Positions 26,270 through 35,254 of a stretch of DNA of 36,922 nt are shown here, piece by piece. Each line of letters opens with the position of its first letter. The first letter of the stretch is position 1. The translations under genes were made by a program, and so were the position numbers. The notes under the pieces were generated by a model. The model made no database searches, was not told where the DNA came from, and was given only the letters and a program-made list of their open reading frames with translations. Origin of the DNA: Bathymodiolus heckerae thiotrophic gill symbiont (GTDB taxonomy: Bacteria > Pseudomonadota > Gammaproteobacteria > PS1 > Pseudothioglobaceae); assembly GCF_900128515.1 (NCBI RefSeq), contig NZ_FQTP01000008.1, forward strand, positions 1-36,922. Direction: 5' to 3'.

Positions 26270-27565
26270 TTAAGCTTTCTCAGTAATTTCAGTAAATTTT
26301 TTCTTAACTTTTTTAATTTTAGCCTTGTCTAAGATTAAGTCTTGAACCATCTTTTCAACAATCATCAACTCAACACTTGATTTTCTTGTTAAGTCTTCAT
26401 TGTAATAATCAACCATTTGCTGTGCATTTTCACCATAAGATTCTGACATTTCCTTGATTCGTGCATCGATTTGCTCCATGTTGACGGTCATTTTATTGTC
26501 ACTTGATACTTGGTTAATCATCAAACCTAGCTTAACACGACGCTCCGCTTCTTCATTAAAAATTGAAGCTGGCATATCAGCTGGTGCTGTTTGGCCTTGC
26601 TGTTGCATGCGCTCTTGCATTTCTTCTAACAAGTTTCGCGCTTCTGCATCAATACTACCTTGTGGTACATCGAATTTATTTGCTTCAGCTAAGACATTAA
26701 ATAATGCATCTTTGTTTAACTGTTCAATACGGCCATCAATTTCAGTGCGCATTTGCTCTTTCATACTTACTAACAATGCGTCCATATTGTCTTCACCAAA
26801 TTTCTTCGCAAATGCCGCGTCAAGCTTAGGCTCTTTTGGGGAGCTTACCGCTTTAATGGTAATGTTGAATTTAACTGGCTTACCTGCTAAATGTGTTGCA
26901 TGGTAATCATCAGGGAAACTGACGTCAAGCTCAACCTCTTTACCAGTGGCAACATCGGTAAGGGCTTCTTCAAAGCCAGGAATCATGGTACCTTTGCCTA
27001 AAACTAATTTAAAGTCTTTAGCTTCGCCACCTTCAAATGTCTCGCCCTCGATTGTGCCTACGAAATCAACTGATACTTGGTCACCTTCTTTTGATTTACG
27101 CTTAACTTCTTTAAATTCAATTAATTGCTCTTGCAGGCCGCTTAACGTTCTGTCTTCATCAGCCTTGGTAATATCAACTTCAATTTGATCAACCGTTAAT
27201 TTAGAGAAATCAGCTAATTTAAGCTCTGGAAATACTTCAAATTCAACCGTGTATGAGAAGTTAGTCTTACCTTCTGAATCAACTTTAGCTAACGATGGAC
27301 GCGCTGCTGGCGTTACTTTTGCTTCTGTCAATGCGTCGACTAATGTCTCGTTAACAATCTCGTTAACTGCGTCTGACTTGGCATTATCACCAAAACGCTT
27401 TTTAACCATCGCGATTGGAACCTTACCCTTCCTAAAACCATCAATACTCACTTGAGATGCCATTGTCTTTAGCACTTTATTAACTTTCTCATTGTAAAGG
27501 TCAATTGATACGTCTACTGTTAATGATCTCTTTAGACCTTCTAATGTTTCTAGTGAAGTTTTCAT
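26270..27565 (-). CDS. tig: Trigger factor
   Basis: Trigger factor binds the ribosome exit tunnel and folds nascent chains. The 431-residue protein has the ribosome-binding domain at 1-115, with the signature GFRKGKVP at about 43-50. An FKBP-type prolyl isomerase domain follows at about 155-245 (VSVDFVGTIEGETFEGG, GFEEAL, DVSFPDDYHA), then a helical C-terminal domain. The length matches E. coli (432). It is the first gene of the clp-lon operon; the promoter should lie in the roughly 35 bp upstream or beyond, before the c4 terminator, but I see no strong consensus. Confidence 0.97.
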   Translation of the reverse strand: MKTSLETLEGLKRSLTVDVSIDLYNEKVNKVLKTMASQVSIDGFRKGKVPIAMVKKRFGDNAKSDAVNEIVNETLVDALTEAKVTPAARPSLAKVDSEGKTNFSYTVEFEVFPELKLADFSKLTVDQIEVDITKADEDRTLSGLQEQLIEFKEVKRKSKEGDQVSVDFVGTIEGETFEGGEAKDFKLVLGKGTMIPGFEEALTDVATGKEVELDVSFPDDYHATHLAGKPVKFNITIKAVSSPKEPKLDAAFAKKFGEDNMDALLVSMKEQMRTEIDGRIEQLNKDALFNVLAEANKFDVPQGSIDAEARNLLEEMQERMQQQGQTAPADMPASIFNEEAERRVKLGLMINQVSSDNKMTVNMEQIDARIKEMSESYGENAQQMVDYYNEDLTRKSSVELMIVEKMVQDLILDKAKIKKVKKKFTEITEKA

Positions 27566-27623
27566 GTATTAAATCCGTCTCGTTAGCTTATAAAAACAGA
27601 CAATTATACCTAAATTGTAGACA

Positions 27624-27655
27624 ATAAAAAAGGCAGTAAATACTGCCTTTTTTAT
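27624..27655. terminator. Bidirectional terminator after cytochrome c4
   Basis: ATAAAAAAGGCAGTA and TACTGCCTTTTTTAT form a perfect 15-base stem around two bases. It sits between the cytochrome c4 stop and the tig start, both on the minus strand, so it ends the cytochrome transcript and separates it from the protease operon. Confidence 0.9.
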
Positions 27656-27672
27656 GGGTTTAGCTAATTGGC

Positions 27673-28314
27673 TTAATGAAGCCCTGCAATGTACTGAGCC
27701 AATGCATCAATTTCTGTATTAGTTAAACTCTTAGTAAAGGCAATCATCATCTTGCGATTATCATTTGTTCTAGAAGTCGTTGTTGACTCTATTTGTAGGT
27801 TAATAGATACTTGGCGGAAATCCTTTAACTGTTTAGAAGTATAAGTTGCATGCTGAGATGCTAACGCTGGAAAACCTGCAGAAGGAATGCCTGCACCCTT
27901 AGCACCATGACAAGCCATACAAGCTGTAATACCTCTAGTTCTATCGCCACCACGGTATAGTCTTTCACCTAAAGCGATATTGGCAGTTTTGCTAGCAACA
28001 CCCTGTGTCATTGCTTGCTTAGAAAAATGAGCTGATAAATTAGACATATCATCTACTGATAAACCAGCAACAATACCCGCCATCAAACCATCTTTACGAG
28101 CGCCAGATTTAAAATCTTTAAGTTGCTTGAAAAGGTAGCTTTCACCTTGACCAGATAATTTTGGAAAAGTTGGTACCATTGAATTACCATTAACACCATG
28201 ACATGCTGTGCAAGTCGCAGATAGCGCCTTGCCTTTAGCTGCATCACCTGCTGCAATAGTATTTGTTGAAACAAGGGCTAATGTCGCAGTAAATATCAGT
28301 GCTAACTTATTCAT
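27673..28314 (-). CDS. Diheme cytochrome c4
   Basis: This is a periplasmic electron carrier of 213 residues. A signal peptide covers about residues 1-22 (ending TIAAG). Two class I cytochrome domains each carry a heme motif: CTACH at 35-39 and CMACH at 132-136. Met78 and a Met in NRKMMIAF are the likely axial ligands. Cytochrome c4 normally feeds cbb3 or similar oxidases. It lies about 90 bp downstream of the monoheme cytochrome c gene, with a terminator between them, so it may be transcribed separately. No Shine-Dalgarno is clear before the ATG. Confidence 0.92.
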   Translation of the reverse strand: MNKLALIFTATLALVSTNTIAAGDAAKGKALSATCTACHGVNGNSMVPTFPKLSGQGESYLFKQLKDFKSGARKDGLMAGIVAGLSVDDMSNLSAHFSKQAMTQGVASKTANIALGERLYRGGDRTRGITACMACHGAKGAGIPSAGFPALASQHATYTSKQLKDFRQVSINLQIESTTTSRTNDNRKMMIAFTKSLTNTEIDALAQYIAGLH

Positions 28315-28333
28315 AATATGTGTTTTTACAAAA

Positions 28334-28368
28334 AATAAGCCGATATTATACGTTAATATCGGCTTATT
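28334..28368 (-). terminator. Terminator after monoheme cytochrome c
   Basis: AATAAGCCGATATTA and TAATATCGGCTTATT form a 15-base stem with a TACGT loop. Read on the minus strand it is followed by T-rich sequence, so it ends the monoheme cytochrome transcript. A second small hairpin, GCGTCA/TGACGC around AAAA, lies at 28382-28397 between this one and the stop codon. Confidence 0.82.
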
Positions 28369-28404
28369 GAAATTACGAAATGCGTCAAAAATGACGCGAG
28401 TAAT

Positions 28405-28695
28405 TTATTGACCAGCTAAGTAATCTGCAATTGCTTGCTCTTGACCGGCTACTAATGGTGCCATTGCACTCATTGTAGGGTCTTTACGTACACCAGATTG
28501 AAAGTCTTTAAGTGCTTTCACAACATCAAGATCTGGACGCGCTGATTTTGCTAACGACGGGTAAGTTGGAATAGCTGATTTACCACCAGCACCATGACAA
28601 CCTGAACAGCCTAAAGCGTCAAATGGGTTTGCTTGAACTGTAAATGAACCCATTGCTAATGCAGCTGATGCCGCAACTAATAAAACCTTCTTCAT
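28405..28695 (-). CDS. Monoheme class I cytochrome c
   Basis: This 96-residue secreted cytochrome has a signal peptide of about 22 residues (ending VQA) and a single heme site CSGCH at 30-34. Met75 or Met78 in RKDPTMSAMAP is the likely axial ligand. The mature part is only about 74 residues and its KDFQSGVRKDPTMSA region is close to KDFKSGARKDGLMAG in the adjacent cytochrome c4. That suggests a single-domain relative of a c4 half. The start has GGAGAG upstream. Confidence 0.9.
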   Translation of the reverse strand: MKKVLLVAASAALAMGSFTVQANPFDALGCSGCHGAGGKSAIPTYPSLAKSARPDLDVVKALKDFQSGVRKDPTMSAMAPLVAGQEQAIADYLAGQ

Positions 28696-28777
28696 TACTC
28701 TCTCCTTATTTGGTAATAATATAAAATGGTAAATAGTTCAAATACCACTAATTCCTGATTATACATACTTTTTATTA

Positions 28778-29392
28778 ATGCGCAAACACTACCACCAAGC
28801 CAAATTCCTACTATCTTGCCCTTCAATTAAAGGTGCTCCAGCTGATGAGGGCTATGAAGTTATTTTTGCCGGAAGATCCAATGCCGGTAAATCAAGCTCA
28901 ATTAACACACTAACTATGCAAAATAAATTAGCTAAAGTGTCTCGAACACCTGGTCGAACTCAACACTTGGTATTTTTTGAATTAGACAAAGACAGACGCC
29001 TGGTTGACTTGCCTGGCTACGGTTATGCTAGAGTGCCAGATCATGTTAAAAAACAATGGCATAAGGACATGGCTGAATACTTTGAAAAACGTGATTGCCT
29101 GCGTGGTGCAGTACTAGTTATGGATATTCGCCACCCTTTAAAGCCATTTGATAAAATGATGCTTGAATGGTGCATCAGTATTAATTTACCGACTCAAATC
29201 ATTTTGACCAAATCGGACAAACTCAAAAAAGGTGCTGCTGCCAATACCTATCAGCAAATTAAAAAAGAAATTAAAAACCATCCTTATGTTGATGTTCAAC
29301 TATTTTCTAGTCTTAAAAAAATAGGCTTAGAAGAACTTTGGACGCGTCTTGATACTTTTTTTGGCTATATTGAACAAAAAGGCCACCCTTAA
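28778..29392 (+). CDS. engB: Ribosome biogenesis GTPase EngB (YsxC/YihA)
   Basis: This is an essential GTPase for 50S subunit assembly, 204 residues. The P-loop is [12 protein letters not shown] from residue 32, switch I has RTPGRTQ, G3 is [10 protein letters not shown], and G4 is LTKSDKL, all typical of the YsxC family. The neighbours are cytochrome c genes on the opposite strand, an arrangement also seen in other gammaproteobacteria. Its stop TAA is followed directly by the ATG of the next gene. Confidence 0.95.
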   Translation: MRKHYHQAKFLLSCPSIKGAPADEGYEVIFAGRSNAGKSSSINTLTMQNKLAKVSRTPGRTQHLVFFELDKDRRLVDLPGYGYARVPDHVKKQWHKDMAEYFEKRDCLRGAVLVMDIRHPLKPFDKMMLEWCISINLPTQIILTKSDKLKKGAAANTYQQIKKEIKNHPYVDVQLFSSLKKIGLEELWTRLDTFFGYIEQKGHP

Positions 29393-31861
29393 ATGCATTT
29401 AACCGCTGATCTTGCCCATATTGATGCAGCAGACATTATTGTTGTTGCTAATAATCGTCAAGTTTTAGCCTTTAAAAAAACCTATTCTCAGCAACATCCA
29501 AACATCCAACTACCAAATATTTTTTCATGGCAGCAATATCTTAAACACTATTGGCAATCACAACAATTTCAGAACGATAAGCGTCTGATTGATACTATAG
29601 AGCAGCGCTATTTATTAGAGTCTTCACTTGAATATTTTGATCAAGTTACACATGTTCAACTAATCAATGAAGTGGTTAAAAATTATGATTATTGTACCAA
29701 TCATTTAATTGAATTATCTTCACTGTCCAATTCCAAAATCCAAATTTGTGAAGTTTTTGCTCAATGGATTGACCATTATCAACAAACCAAACAACACTTA
29801 AACTTAGTTGATACAAATGACTTAGGTGCATTAATCCTTAACCACCCAAATCAGCTGCAACAACCTCATGTGTATGGTTTTAAAACCCTGACTCCATTAC
29901 AACAAAAAATTTTCAATACTTTAGACTACCAAACTATCAACTCTGAATATAGCAATGCTGGTGAGCAGCGTTGTTTTGAAAACATTGTTGATGAGATTAG
30001 CTCTGCAGCTATTTGGGCCAAGCAACAAAGCCAAGAGCACCCACAGCATTCAATTGTTATTGTTTGTCCGCAATTAAGTGAACTCCAGCATCAATTGATT
30101 TCTATTTTTGATCAAACTTTTAATGATCAATTAGTTGAAACAGGGGGGAAATCTTACAACATCTCTTTGGGATTGGCACTATCTCAATACAATCTTGTTC
30201 AAGATTGTATTGGTTTACTAGAGCTGTCTGATCAACTTAAGTCAAATAAGATTAACACAACCTTATTTACTCAAGTAGTGCGTAGTGTTTATATCAAGGG
30301 CCATCAACAAGAGCAAAGTGCTCGCCATTTACTTGCTAATCAAGCCAGAGCTTTAGCACTTGAATATTTTCAATTAGATAAACTAGGTCTTGAACACTGC
30401 CCAATATTACTTGCGATTATTGATCAAATTAAAGTCATTTCATCAAACATTCAATCTTTAGGTGATCACTTAGTTAGCTTTAACAATACATTGAGTATTT
30501 GGGGTTTTGCGACTGATCGAGCGTTAAGCAGTAGTGAATATCAATTATTTAAAAAATATCTAAGCAGCACACTAAAACTAAACCAACTTTCGCTACATCA
30601 TGCTAAGTGCAGTTCAAGCACCGCCCGCCACAAATTGACAGAAATTACTAATCAAGTTGTTTTTCAAGCGCAAGCAAGCAAAACCAATGTCCAAATTATC
30701 GGCTCACTTGAAGCTGAAGGCTTACGTTTTGATCAGGCTTGGGTGATGGGTATGACGCATGATTTCTTACCCGCAAAATTAAACATGCCGCGTTTTATTA
30801 GTAGTGACATCGCTATTCAACATCATATTCCTTATAGTAGCTACGGGCTGGTTCAGTCCGATGCGAAAAATACACTAAACAACCTAAGCTCTTTGGCTGG
30901 TAGCGTTATTTTTTCCTATGCAAAATCGCATTTTGAATCTGAACAATTACCCTCATCTTTGCTTGATTTTCCAGAGAAATCCATCAATCAAGTGGGCATG
31001 CAAACCACGCCGATTGCCACTGAATTTATTGATGATGAGGTCACTATTGAGTTTAAGGCGGCCGAGGTTAAATCTGGCGTTAGCTTGCTAAAAGACCAAA
31101 TGGCTTGCGCTTTTAAAGGCTTTGTACATCGACTCAATATCGAGCACTATGATGAACCACATATTGGTTTAAGCAGGCGCGAACAAGGCAATATAATTCA
31201 TACCGCTTTGCAATATATCTATGAAGAAGTTGATTCGAAATCAAGCTTAGTAGCACTTGATCAAACAGAACTTGCAAGCTTAATCAGTCGAAAGATTTTC
31301 ACTGCACTCAAGCGTCATGAAGATTCTGGTTTTAAAAATATTGAAAAAACTCGATTAGAAAGCCTACTACTCAAATTTATTCAAACTGACAAACTCAGGG
31401 AGGATTTTCGCGTACTTGAAACTGAGCGAAGTATACAAGTTGATATTGCTGGATTGAGCTTTAACACTCGGCTTGATCGTCTTGATCAAATGGATAATGG
31501 CGATCAAATTATTTTTGATTATAAAACTGGCAATACTTCAATTGCAAAATGGTGTGGACAAGCAATTACCGAGCCTCAACTACCCATCTACAGCATTACC
31601 AATAACACCCAAGGTGCTGCATTTATTGAGCTTAATTCTAGCTCGATTAACTTCAAGGGGCTGTCGAAAGATCCAGATTCATTACCCAAACAATCTTCTT
31701 ATAAGGGTAAATGTCAACAGTGGGATGAGCAATTGGCCACCTGGAAAACAAAGCTAGATCAAGCCAGTGAAGATTTTCAATCAGGTCAAGCACAGGTTTT
31801 GCCAAATAAAACTGCTTGCGATTATTGTGAATTTGACTTATTGTGCCGTGTTCAACGATAA
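29393..31861 (+). CDS. AddB-like PD-(D/E)XK nuclease with Fe-S cluster motif
   Basis: This 822-residue protein looks like the proteobacterial 'probable DNA repair protein' family (TIGR03623-like), related to AddB/RexB. The N-terminus has no Walker A. The C-terminal RecB-type nuclease shows His in NIIHTALQ, Asp695 (RLDRLD) and Asp709-Tyr-Lys711 in IIFDYKTG. Cys572, Cys809, Cys812 and Cys818 fit the 4Fe-4S staple of AddB: the terminal C-x2-C-x5-C spacing is the same. It starts at the base after the engB stop and has no AddA partner next to it. Role in recombination or repair is inferred. Its last 24 bases overlap the end of cca on the other strand. Confidence 0.82.
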   Translation: MHLTADLAHIDAADIIVVANNRQVLAFKKTYSQQHPNIQLPNIFSWQQYLKHYWQSQQFQNDKRLIDTIEQRYLLESSLEYFDQVTHVQLINEVVKNYDYCTNHLIELSSLSNSKIQICEVFAQWIDHYQQTKQHLNLVDTNDLGALILNHPNQLQQPHVYGFKTLTPLQQKIFNTLDYQTINSEYSNAGEQRCFENIVDEISSAAIWAKQQSQEHPQHSIVIVCPQLSELQHQLISIFDQTFNDQLVETGGKSYNISLGLALSQYNLVQDCIGLLELSDQLKSNKINTTLFTQVVRSVYIKGHQQEQSARHLLANQARALALEYFQLDKLGLEHCPILLAIIDQIKVISSNIQSLGDHLVSFNNTLSIWGFATDRALSSSEYQLFKKYLSSTLKLNQLSLHHAKCSSSTARHKLTEITNQVVFQAQASKTNVQIIGSLEAEGLRFDQAWVMGMTHDFLPAKLNMPRFISSDIAIQHHIPYSSYGLVQSDAKNTLNNLSSLAGSVIFSYAKSHFESEQLPSSLLDFPEKSINQVGMQTTPIATEFIDDEVTIEFKAAEVKSGVSLLKDQMACAFKGFVHRLNIEHYDEPHIGLSRREQGNIIHTALQYIYEEVDSKSSLVALDQTELASLISRKIFTALKRHEDSGFKNIEKTRLESLLLKFIQTDKLREDFRVLETERSIQVDIAGLSFNTRLDRLDQMDNGDQIIFDYKTGNTSIAKWCGQAITEPQLPIYSITNNTQGAAFIELNSSSINFKGLSKDPDSLPKQSSYKGKCQQWDEQLATWKTKLDQASEDFQSGQAQVLPNKTACDYCEFDLLCRVQR

Positions 31862-32932
31862 TTCGATAATTGATTTTTTCTCATTAACAATTGCTTCAGC
31901 AATATTGGTTTTATCTAACGAGGCAACATCAATAGCGCCTAATAAATTTTTAAGTTTATTAATACCAGTAACATCTACCGATAATAATTGATAGACTTTG
32001 AGTAAATCTTCAAATCGATCCTTGCGTCTAAGTGCATCAGTCTTGGCAAAAAATTCATAGATTGAATCTGCTGTTTGGCCGTTAAATGATTTAACAAATC
32101 CATAAAACTGCGCACTCAGCTTTACTAACTGCTCATATTGTTTCGGACATTTTAGTCGCTGACACAGTTGGTCAATATCATCTACTTGTTCATTAATCAG
32201 CCAAATACAAAATTTAAGGTGTGCTTGATGGGTATTCAAATCATCTAAAAACTCAAACTTATTGCTATGACTTTGATGACTCTGTGTTGATAGAGGCGCG
32301 AATACACGGTCATAAGCATTACAAGCCGATAACACTTTAAAAAATGCTGACGGCGTTGCGTAACTTAATGATTTTTCTAATTCTTTAAAAACACGCTCAG
32401 GGGTTAGTGCATCCACCTCACCTGATAACACCATATCTTTCATCAATTTGTGTGTTGTATGAGCCACTTTAAAACCAAATGATTTGAAGCGTGCAGCAAA
32501 TCTCGCTACGCGCAATACACGCACAGGATCTTCACTAAAGGCGCTCGATACATGTTTTAACAAACCTTTATTTAAATCTTCTTGACCATTAAACGGATCA
32601 AACAATTCATCATTGTTGCGGATATCTTGAGCAATGGCATTGATAGTTAAATCACGTCGTGATAAATCTTGCTCAAGCGTTACTTCACTCGAAGTATCAA
32701 ACTCAAAGCCCTTATAGCCTTTGCCAACTTTTCTCTCAAGCCTTGCCAGTGCGTATTCTTCTTGTGTACCGGGATGCAAGAAAACTGGAAATTCCTTACC
32801 TACCTGGCGATAGCCTAAATCCAGCATTTCATCAGACGACGAACCGACTACCACCCAGTCTTTTTCGGTATTGTCATTGGCAATGTCTAATAAACGGTCA
32901 CGAACTGCGCCGCCGACTAAATAAACTTTCAT
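31838..32932 (-). CDS. cca: CCA tRNA nucleotidyltransferase, HD-less form
   Basis: This adds or repairs the 3' CCA of tRNAs. The 364-residue protein starts [15 protein letters not shown], with the nucleotidyltransferase GGAVRD and the EKDWVVVG block that carries catalytic carboxylates. The [10 protein letters not shown] and [12 protein letters not shown] blocks follow, giving a class II CCA enzyme. I chose the ATG at 32932 since homologues begin MKVYLVGG; the frame runs 13 codons further up. E. coli CCA is 412 residues and has an HD phosphohydrolase domain; here the HD region between the FFKVL and QLCQRL blocks is shortened and no HD pair is visible. Confidence 0.92.
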   Translation of the reverse strand: MKVYLVGGAVRDRLLDIANDNTEKDWVVVGSSSDEMLDLGYRQVGKEFPVFLHPGTQEEYALARLERKVGKGYKGFEFDTSSEVTLEQDLSRRDLTINAIAQDIRNNDELFDPFNGQEDLNKGLLKHVSSAFSEDPVRVLRVARFAARFKSFGFKVAHTTHKLMKDMVLSGEVDALTPERVFKELEKSLSYATPSAFFKVLSACNAYDRVFAPLSTQSHQSHSNKFEFLDDLNTHQAHLKFCIWLINEQVDDIDQLCQRLKCPKQYEQLVKLSAQFYGFVKSFNGQTADSIYEFFAKTDALRRKDRFEDLLKVYQLLSVDVTGINKLKNLLGAIDVASLDKTNIAEAIVNEKKSIIELSLNTAQ

Positions 32933-32961
32933 ACTTGTAGGAAGAATTTTCTTAATTCTCA

Positions 32962-32967
32962 TATAAT
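32962..32967 (+). promoter_or_regulatory. Candidate -10 box for msrB-mpl-ubiX
   Basis: A perfect TATAAT lies six bases before the msrB ATG at 32974, in a 41-bp gap between msrB and cca. If real, transcription would begin at or next to the ATG. There is no Shine-Dalgarno before that ATG and no good -35, so it is a weak call. The gap is AT-rich and the reverse strand also has a TATTAT here for cca. Confidence 0.35.
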
Positions 32968-32973
32968 ACACGA

Positions 32974-33342
32974 ATGGATTTATCTAAATTAACACCAGAA
33001 CAGTTTAAAATTACGCAGCAATGTGGCACCGAAGCGCCATTTACTGGTAAGTATGTTGATCATCATGAAAATGGAGACTACATTTGTGTTTGTTGCAATC
33101 AAATACTATTCGCCTCGAATACAAAATTTGACTCTGGCACCGGATGGCCTAGTTTTTATGACATCGCCCAATCTGATAGCGTTAACCTAATCACTGATAA
33201 TACCCACGGCATGACACGTACTGAAGTTAAATGCAACAATTGTGATGCACATCTTGGTCATGTATTTACTGATGGTCCGGCGCCTACTGGTCAGCGATAC
33301 TGTATTAATTCGGCCTCGTTAGGTTTTAACCCAAACTCATAA
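32974..33342 (+). CDS. msrB: Peptide methionine-R-sulfoxide reductase
   Basis: MsrB reduces the R form of methionine sulfoxide in proteins. The 122-residue protein has the structural zinc site Cys38/Cys41 (CVCC) and Cys87/Cys90 (CNNC), the SGTGWPSF block, and the catalytic Cys110 in [13 protein letters not shown]. The N-terminal half has the usual [20 protein letters not shown]. It is cytosolic, with no signal peptide. The stop TAA shares its last base with the mpl ATG, so the two are coupled. Confidence 0.96.
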   Translation: MDLSKLTPEQFKITQQCGTEAPFTGKYVDHHENGDYICVCCNQILFASNTKFDSGTGWPSFYDIAQSDSVNLITDNTHGMTRTEVKCNNCDAHLGHVFTDGPAPTGQRYCINSASLGFNPNS

Positions 33343-34658
33343 TGCACATTCATATCCTCGGGATTGCTGGCACCTTTATGGGCTCACTCGCATTGATCGC
33401 CAAACAACTTGGCCATATAGTTACTGGCCAAGATCAAGGTGTATATCCACCAATGAGTACCCAACTTGATCAGCAAAATATTAACTACACTCACGGCTAT
33501 GATTCGTCTGACATGCCAAAAGCTGATGTTTTTATTATTGGCAATGCCTTATCTCGTGGCAATAAGTGTGTTGAAGAAATTCTAACCAAACAATACACCT
33601 ACACTTCTGGTGCGCAATGGCTAAGTGAAAATGTACTGTGTAATAAATGGGTGTTAGCTGTTTCAGGTACTCACGGAAAAACCACGACAGCAAGCATGCT
33701 TGCGCATATTTTAGAAGTTTCTGGCTACAATCCGAGCTTTCTTATTGGTGGTGTAGTTGAAGATTTTGGCGTTTCATCCCGACTGACTGATTCAAACTTC
33801 TTTGTGATTGAAGCCGATGAATACGACACCGCTTTTTTTGATAAACGCTCAAAATTTGTACATTACCATCCAAAAACTTTGGTAATCAATAACCTCGAAT
33901 TTGACCATGCTGATATTTTTGATAGTCTTAAAGATATTCAAAAACAATTTCACCATCTGCTGCGCACCGTGCCGAGTGATGGGCTCATTCTTTACCCTCA
34001 AAACACAACTAATGTTGATGAAGTGTTAGCCATGGGCACTTATTCAATGATACGGGCCTTGCCCGTATCATCTTTACATACGACTAATATAGGTAGTCAA
34101 TTTAATGTTGAGAATGTCACAGTCAATTGGCATTTGCTTGGTGAACACAATATGCAAAATGGCTTGGGTGCTATTTATGCAGCACACCATGTTGGCGTAC
34201 CTATTGCACTTGCTTGTGAAGCGCTTAATACTTTCAAAGGTATCAAACGCCGCCTAGAGGTTAAATATCAAACAGACAATATTACTCTATATGACGATTT
34301 TGCTCATCATCCAACCGCTATTAAAACCACCCTTCAAGGCTTACGCGCAAAAGTGGGTAATGAGCCTATAATTGCTATTTTAGAGCTTAGATCCAATACT
34401 ATGAAATCTGGCGTTCACCAGCAAACCTTGGTTGATGCATTGGGTGAAGCAGATCAGTTGTTAATCCTAAAGCCTGAAAACCAAGACTGGGATATCGGCA
34501 CTTTATTTGATGACAACACCTTGTTTACTAGTGTTGATGAAATTGTTAGTCAATTAGTCAAAATTAAAACAGGCCATTTTGTGGTGATGTCAAATGGCGG
34601 TTTTAATGATATATTCAATAAATTAATTAATCAATTAAACTCTGGAGATTCCAAGTGA
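33342..34658 (+). CDS. mpl: UDP-MurNAc:tripeptide ligase Mpl
   Basis: Mpl recycles peptidoglycan by joining the released tripeptide L-Ala-gamma-D-Glu-mDAP to UDP-MurNAc. The 438-residue Mur ligase has an N-terminal Rossmann domain (HILGIAGTFMGSLALIA), the ATP loop GTHGKTTTASML at 109-120, EADEYDTAFFDKRSKF, the NNLEFDHADIF block, and a C-terminal domain with DDFAHHPTA and ELRSNTMKSG. Length is close to E. coli Mpl (457). A perfect palindrome lies inside the gene at 34047-34071. It overlaps ubiX by 4 bp (GTGA). Confidence 0.95.
   Translation: MHIHILGIAGTFMGSLALIAKQLGHIVTGQDQGVYPPMSTQLDQQNINYTHGYDSSDMPKADVFIIGNALSRGNKCVEEILTKQYTYTSGAQWLSENVLCNKWVLAVSGTHGKTTTASMLAHILEVSGYNPSFLIGGVVEDFGVSSRLTDSNFFVIEADEYDTAFFDKRSKFVHYHPKTLVINNLEFDHADIFDSLKDIQKQFHHLLRTVPSDGLILYPQNTTNVDEVLAMGTYSMIRALPVSSLHTTNIGSQFNVENVTVNWHLLGEHNMQNGLGAIYAAHHVGVPIALACEALNTFKGIKRRLEVKYQTDNITLYDDFAHHPTAIKTTLQGLRAKVGNEPIIAILELRSNTMKSGVHQQTLVDALGEADQLLILKPENQDWDIGTLFDDNTLFTSVDEIVSQLVKIKTGHFVVMSNGGFNDIFNKLINQLNSGDSK
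34047..34071 (+). repeat. Perfect palindrome inside mpl
   Basis: ATGATACGGGC, three bases, GCCCGTATCAT: an 11-base stem with a CTT loop, wholly inside the mpl frame (residues 236-243, MIRALPVS). It lies in the linker between conserved Mur blocks, where sequence is variable. There is no T-tract after it, so it is not a standard terminator. Confidence 0.8.
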
Positions 34659-35254
34659 AACCAATTGCAATTGCCCTAACAGGCGCCTCGGGCATGCCTT
34701 ATGCACTTAGCCTACTTAAAGAACTGATTAAAACTCAAGAGCTTATTTATGTAATAATTTCAACTGCGGCCAATACCGTTATTGCTATGGAAACAGATCT
34801 TAATTTGGGTAGTGATACAGTTGCGGTTGAGGCAAATTTGTCAAAATATTTAGACGCTAAAGATGGACAAATTAAGGTTTTTTCAAAAAACCAATGGACT
34901 GCACCAGTCGCCTCAGGTTCTAATCCACCACGTGCGATGGTAGTATGCCCCTGCACCATGAGTACACTTTCTGCTATTGCTAATGGCCATGGAGACAATC
35001 TTATGCATCGCGCTGCTGATGTGGTGATTAAAGAACAAAAGAAGCTCATTCTAGTGCCAAGAGAAACGCCCTATTCAGCCATTCATTTAGAAAATATGCT
35101 AAAACTTTCACGCCTCGGTGTAGTAATCATGGATGCCAATCCGGCGTTTTATCAAAATCCAAAAAGTATGCAAGATTTGGTTGATTTTGTCGTGGCTAGA
35201 ATTCTAGATCATTTAGAAGTTAAGCATAACTTATTACCACCTTGGCAAGGTTAA
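34655..35254 (+). CDS. ubiX: Flavin prenyltransferase UbiX
   Basis: UbiX makes the prenylated FMN used by UbiD in ubiquinone synthesis. The 199-residue protein has the N-terminal flavin-binding IAIALTGASGMPYAL, the block ASGSNPPRAMVVCPCTMSTL and the C-terminal VPRETPYSAIHLENML, all diagnostic. The start is GTG at 34655, overlapping the mpl stop by four bases. It converges on the TauE/SafE gene, with the two ends sharing four bases. No ubiD is in the window. Confidence 0.95.
   Translation: MKPIAIALTGASGMPYALSLLKELIKTQELIYVIISTAANTVIAMETDLNLGSDTVAVEANLSKYLDAKDGQIKVFSKNQWTAPVASGSNPPRAMVVCPCTMSTLSAIANGHGDNLMHRAADVVIKEQKKLILVPRETPYSAIHLENMLKLSRLGVVIMDANPAFYQNPKSMQDLVDFVVARILDHLEVKHNLLPPWQG

Noticed and set aside
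26454-26906. 150-residue antisense frame in tig
   Set aside because: Ser/Ile-rich shadow opposite the trigger-factor C-terminal domain with no independent start signal.
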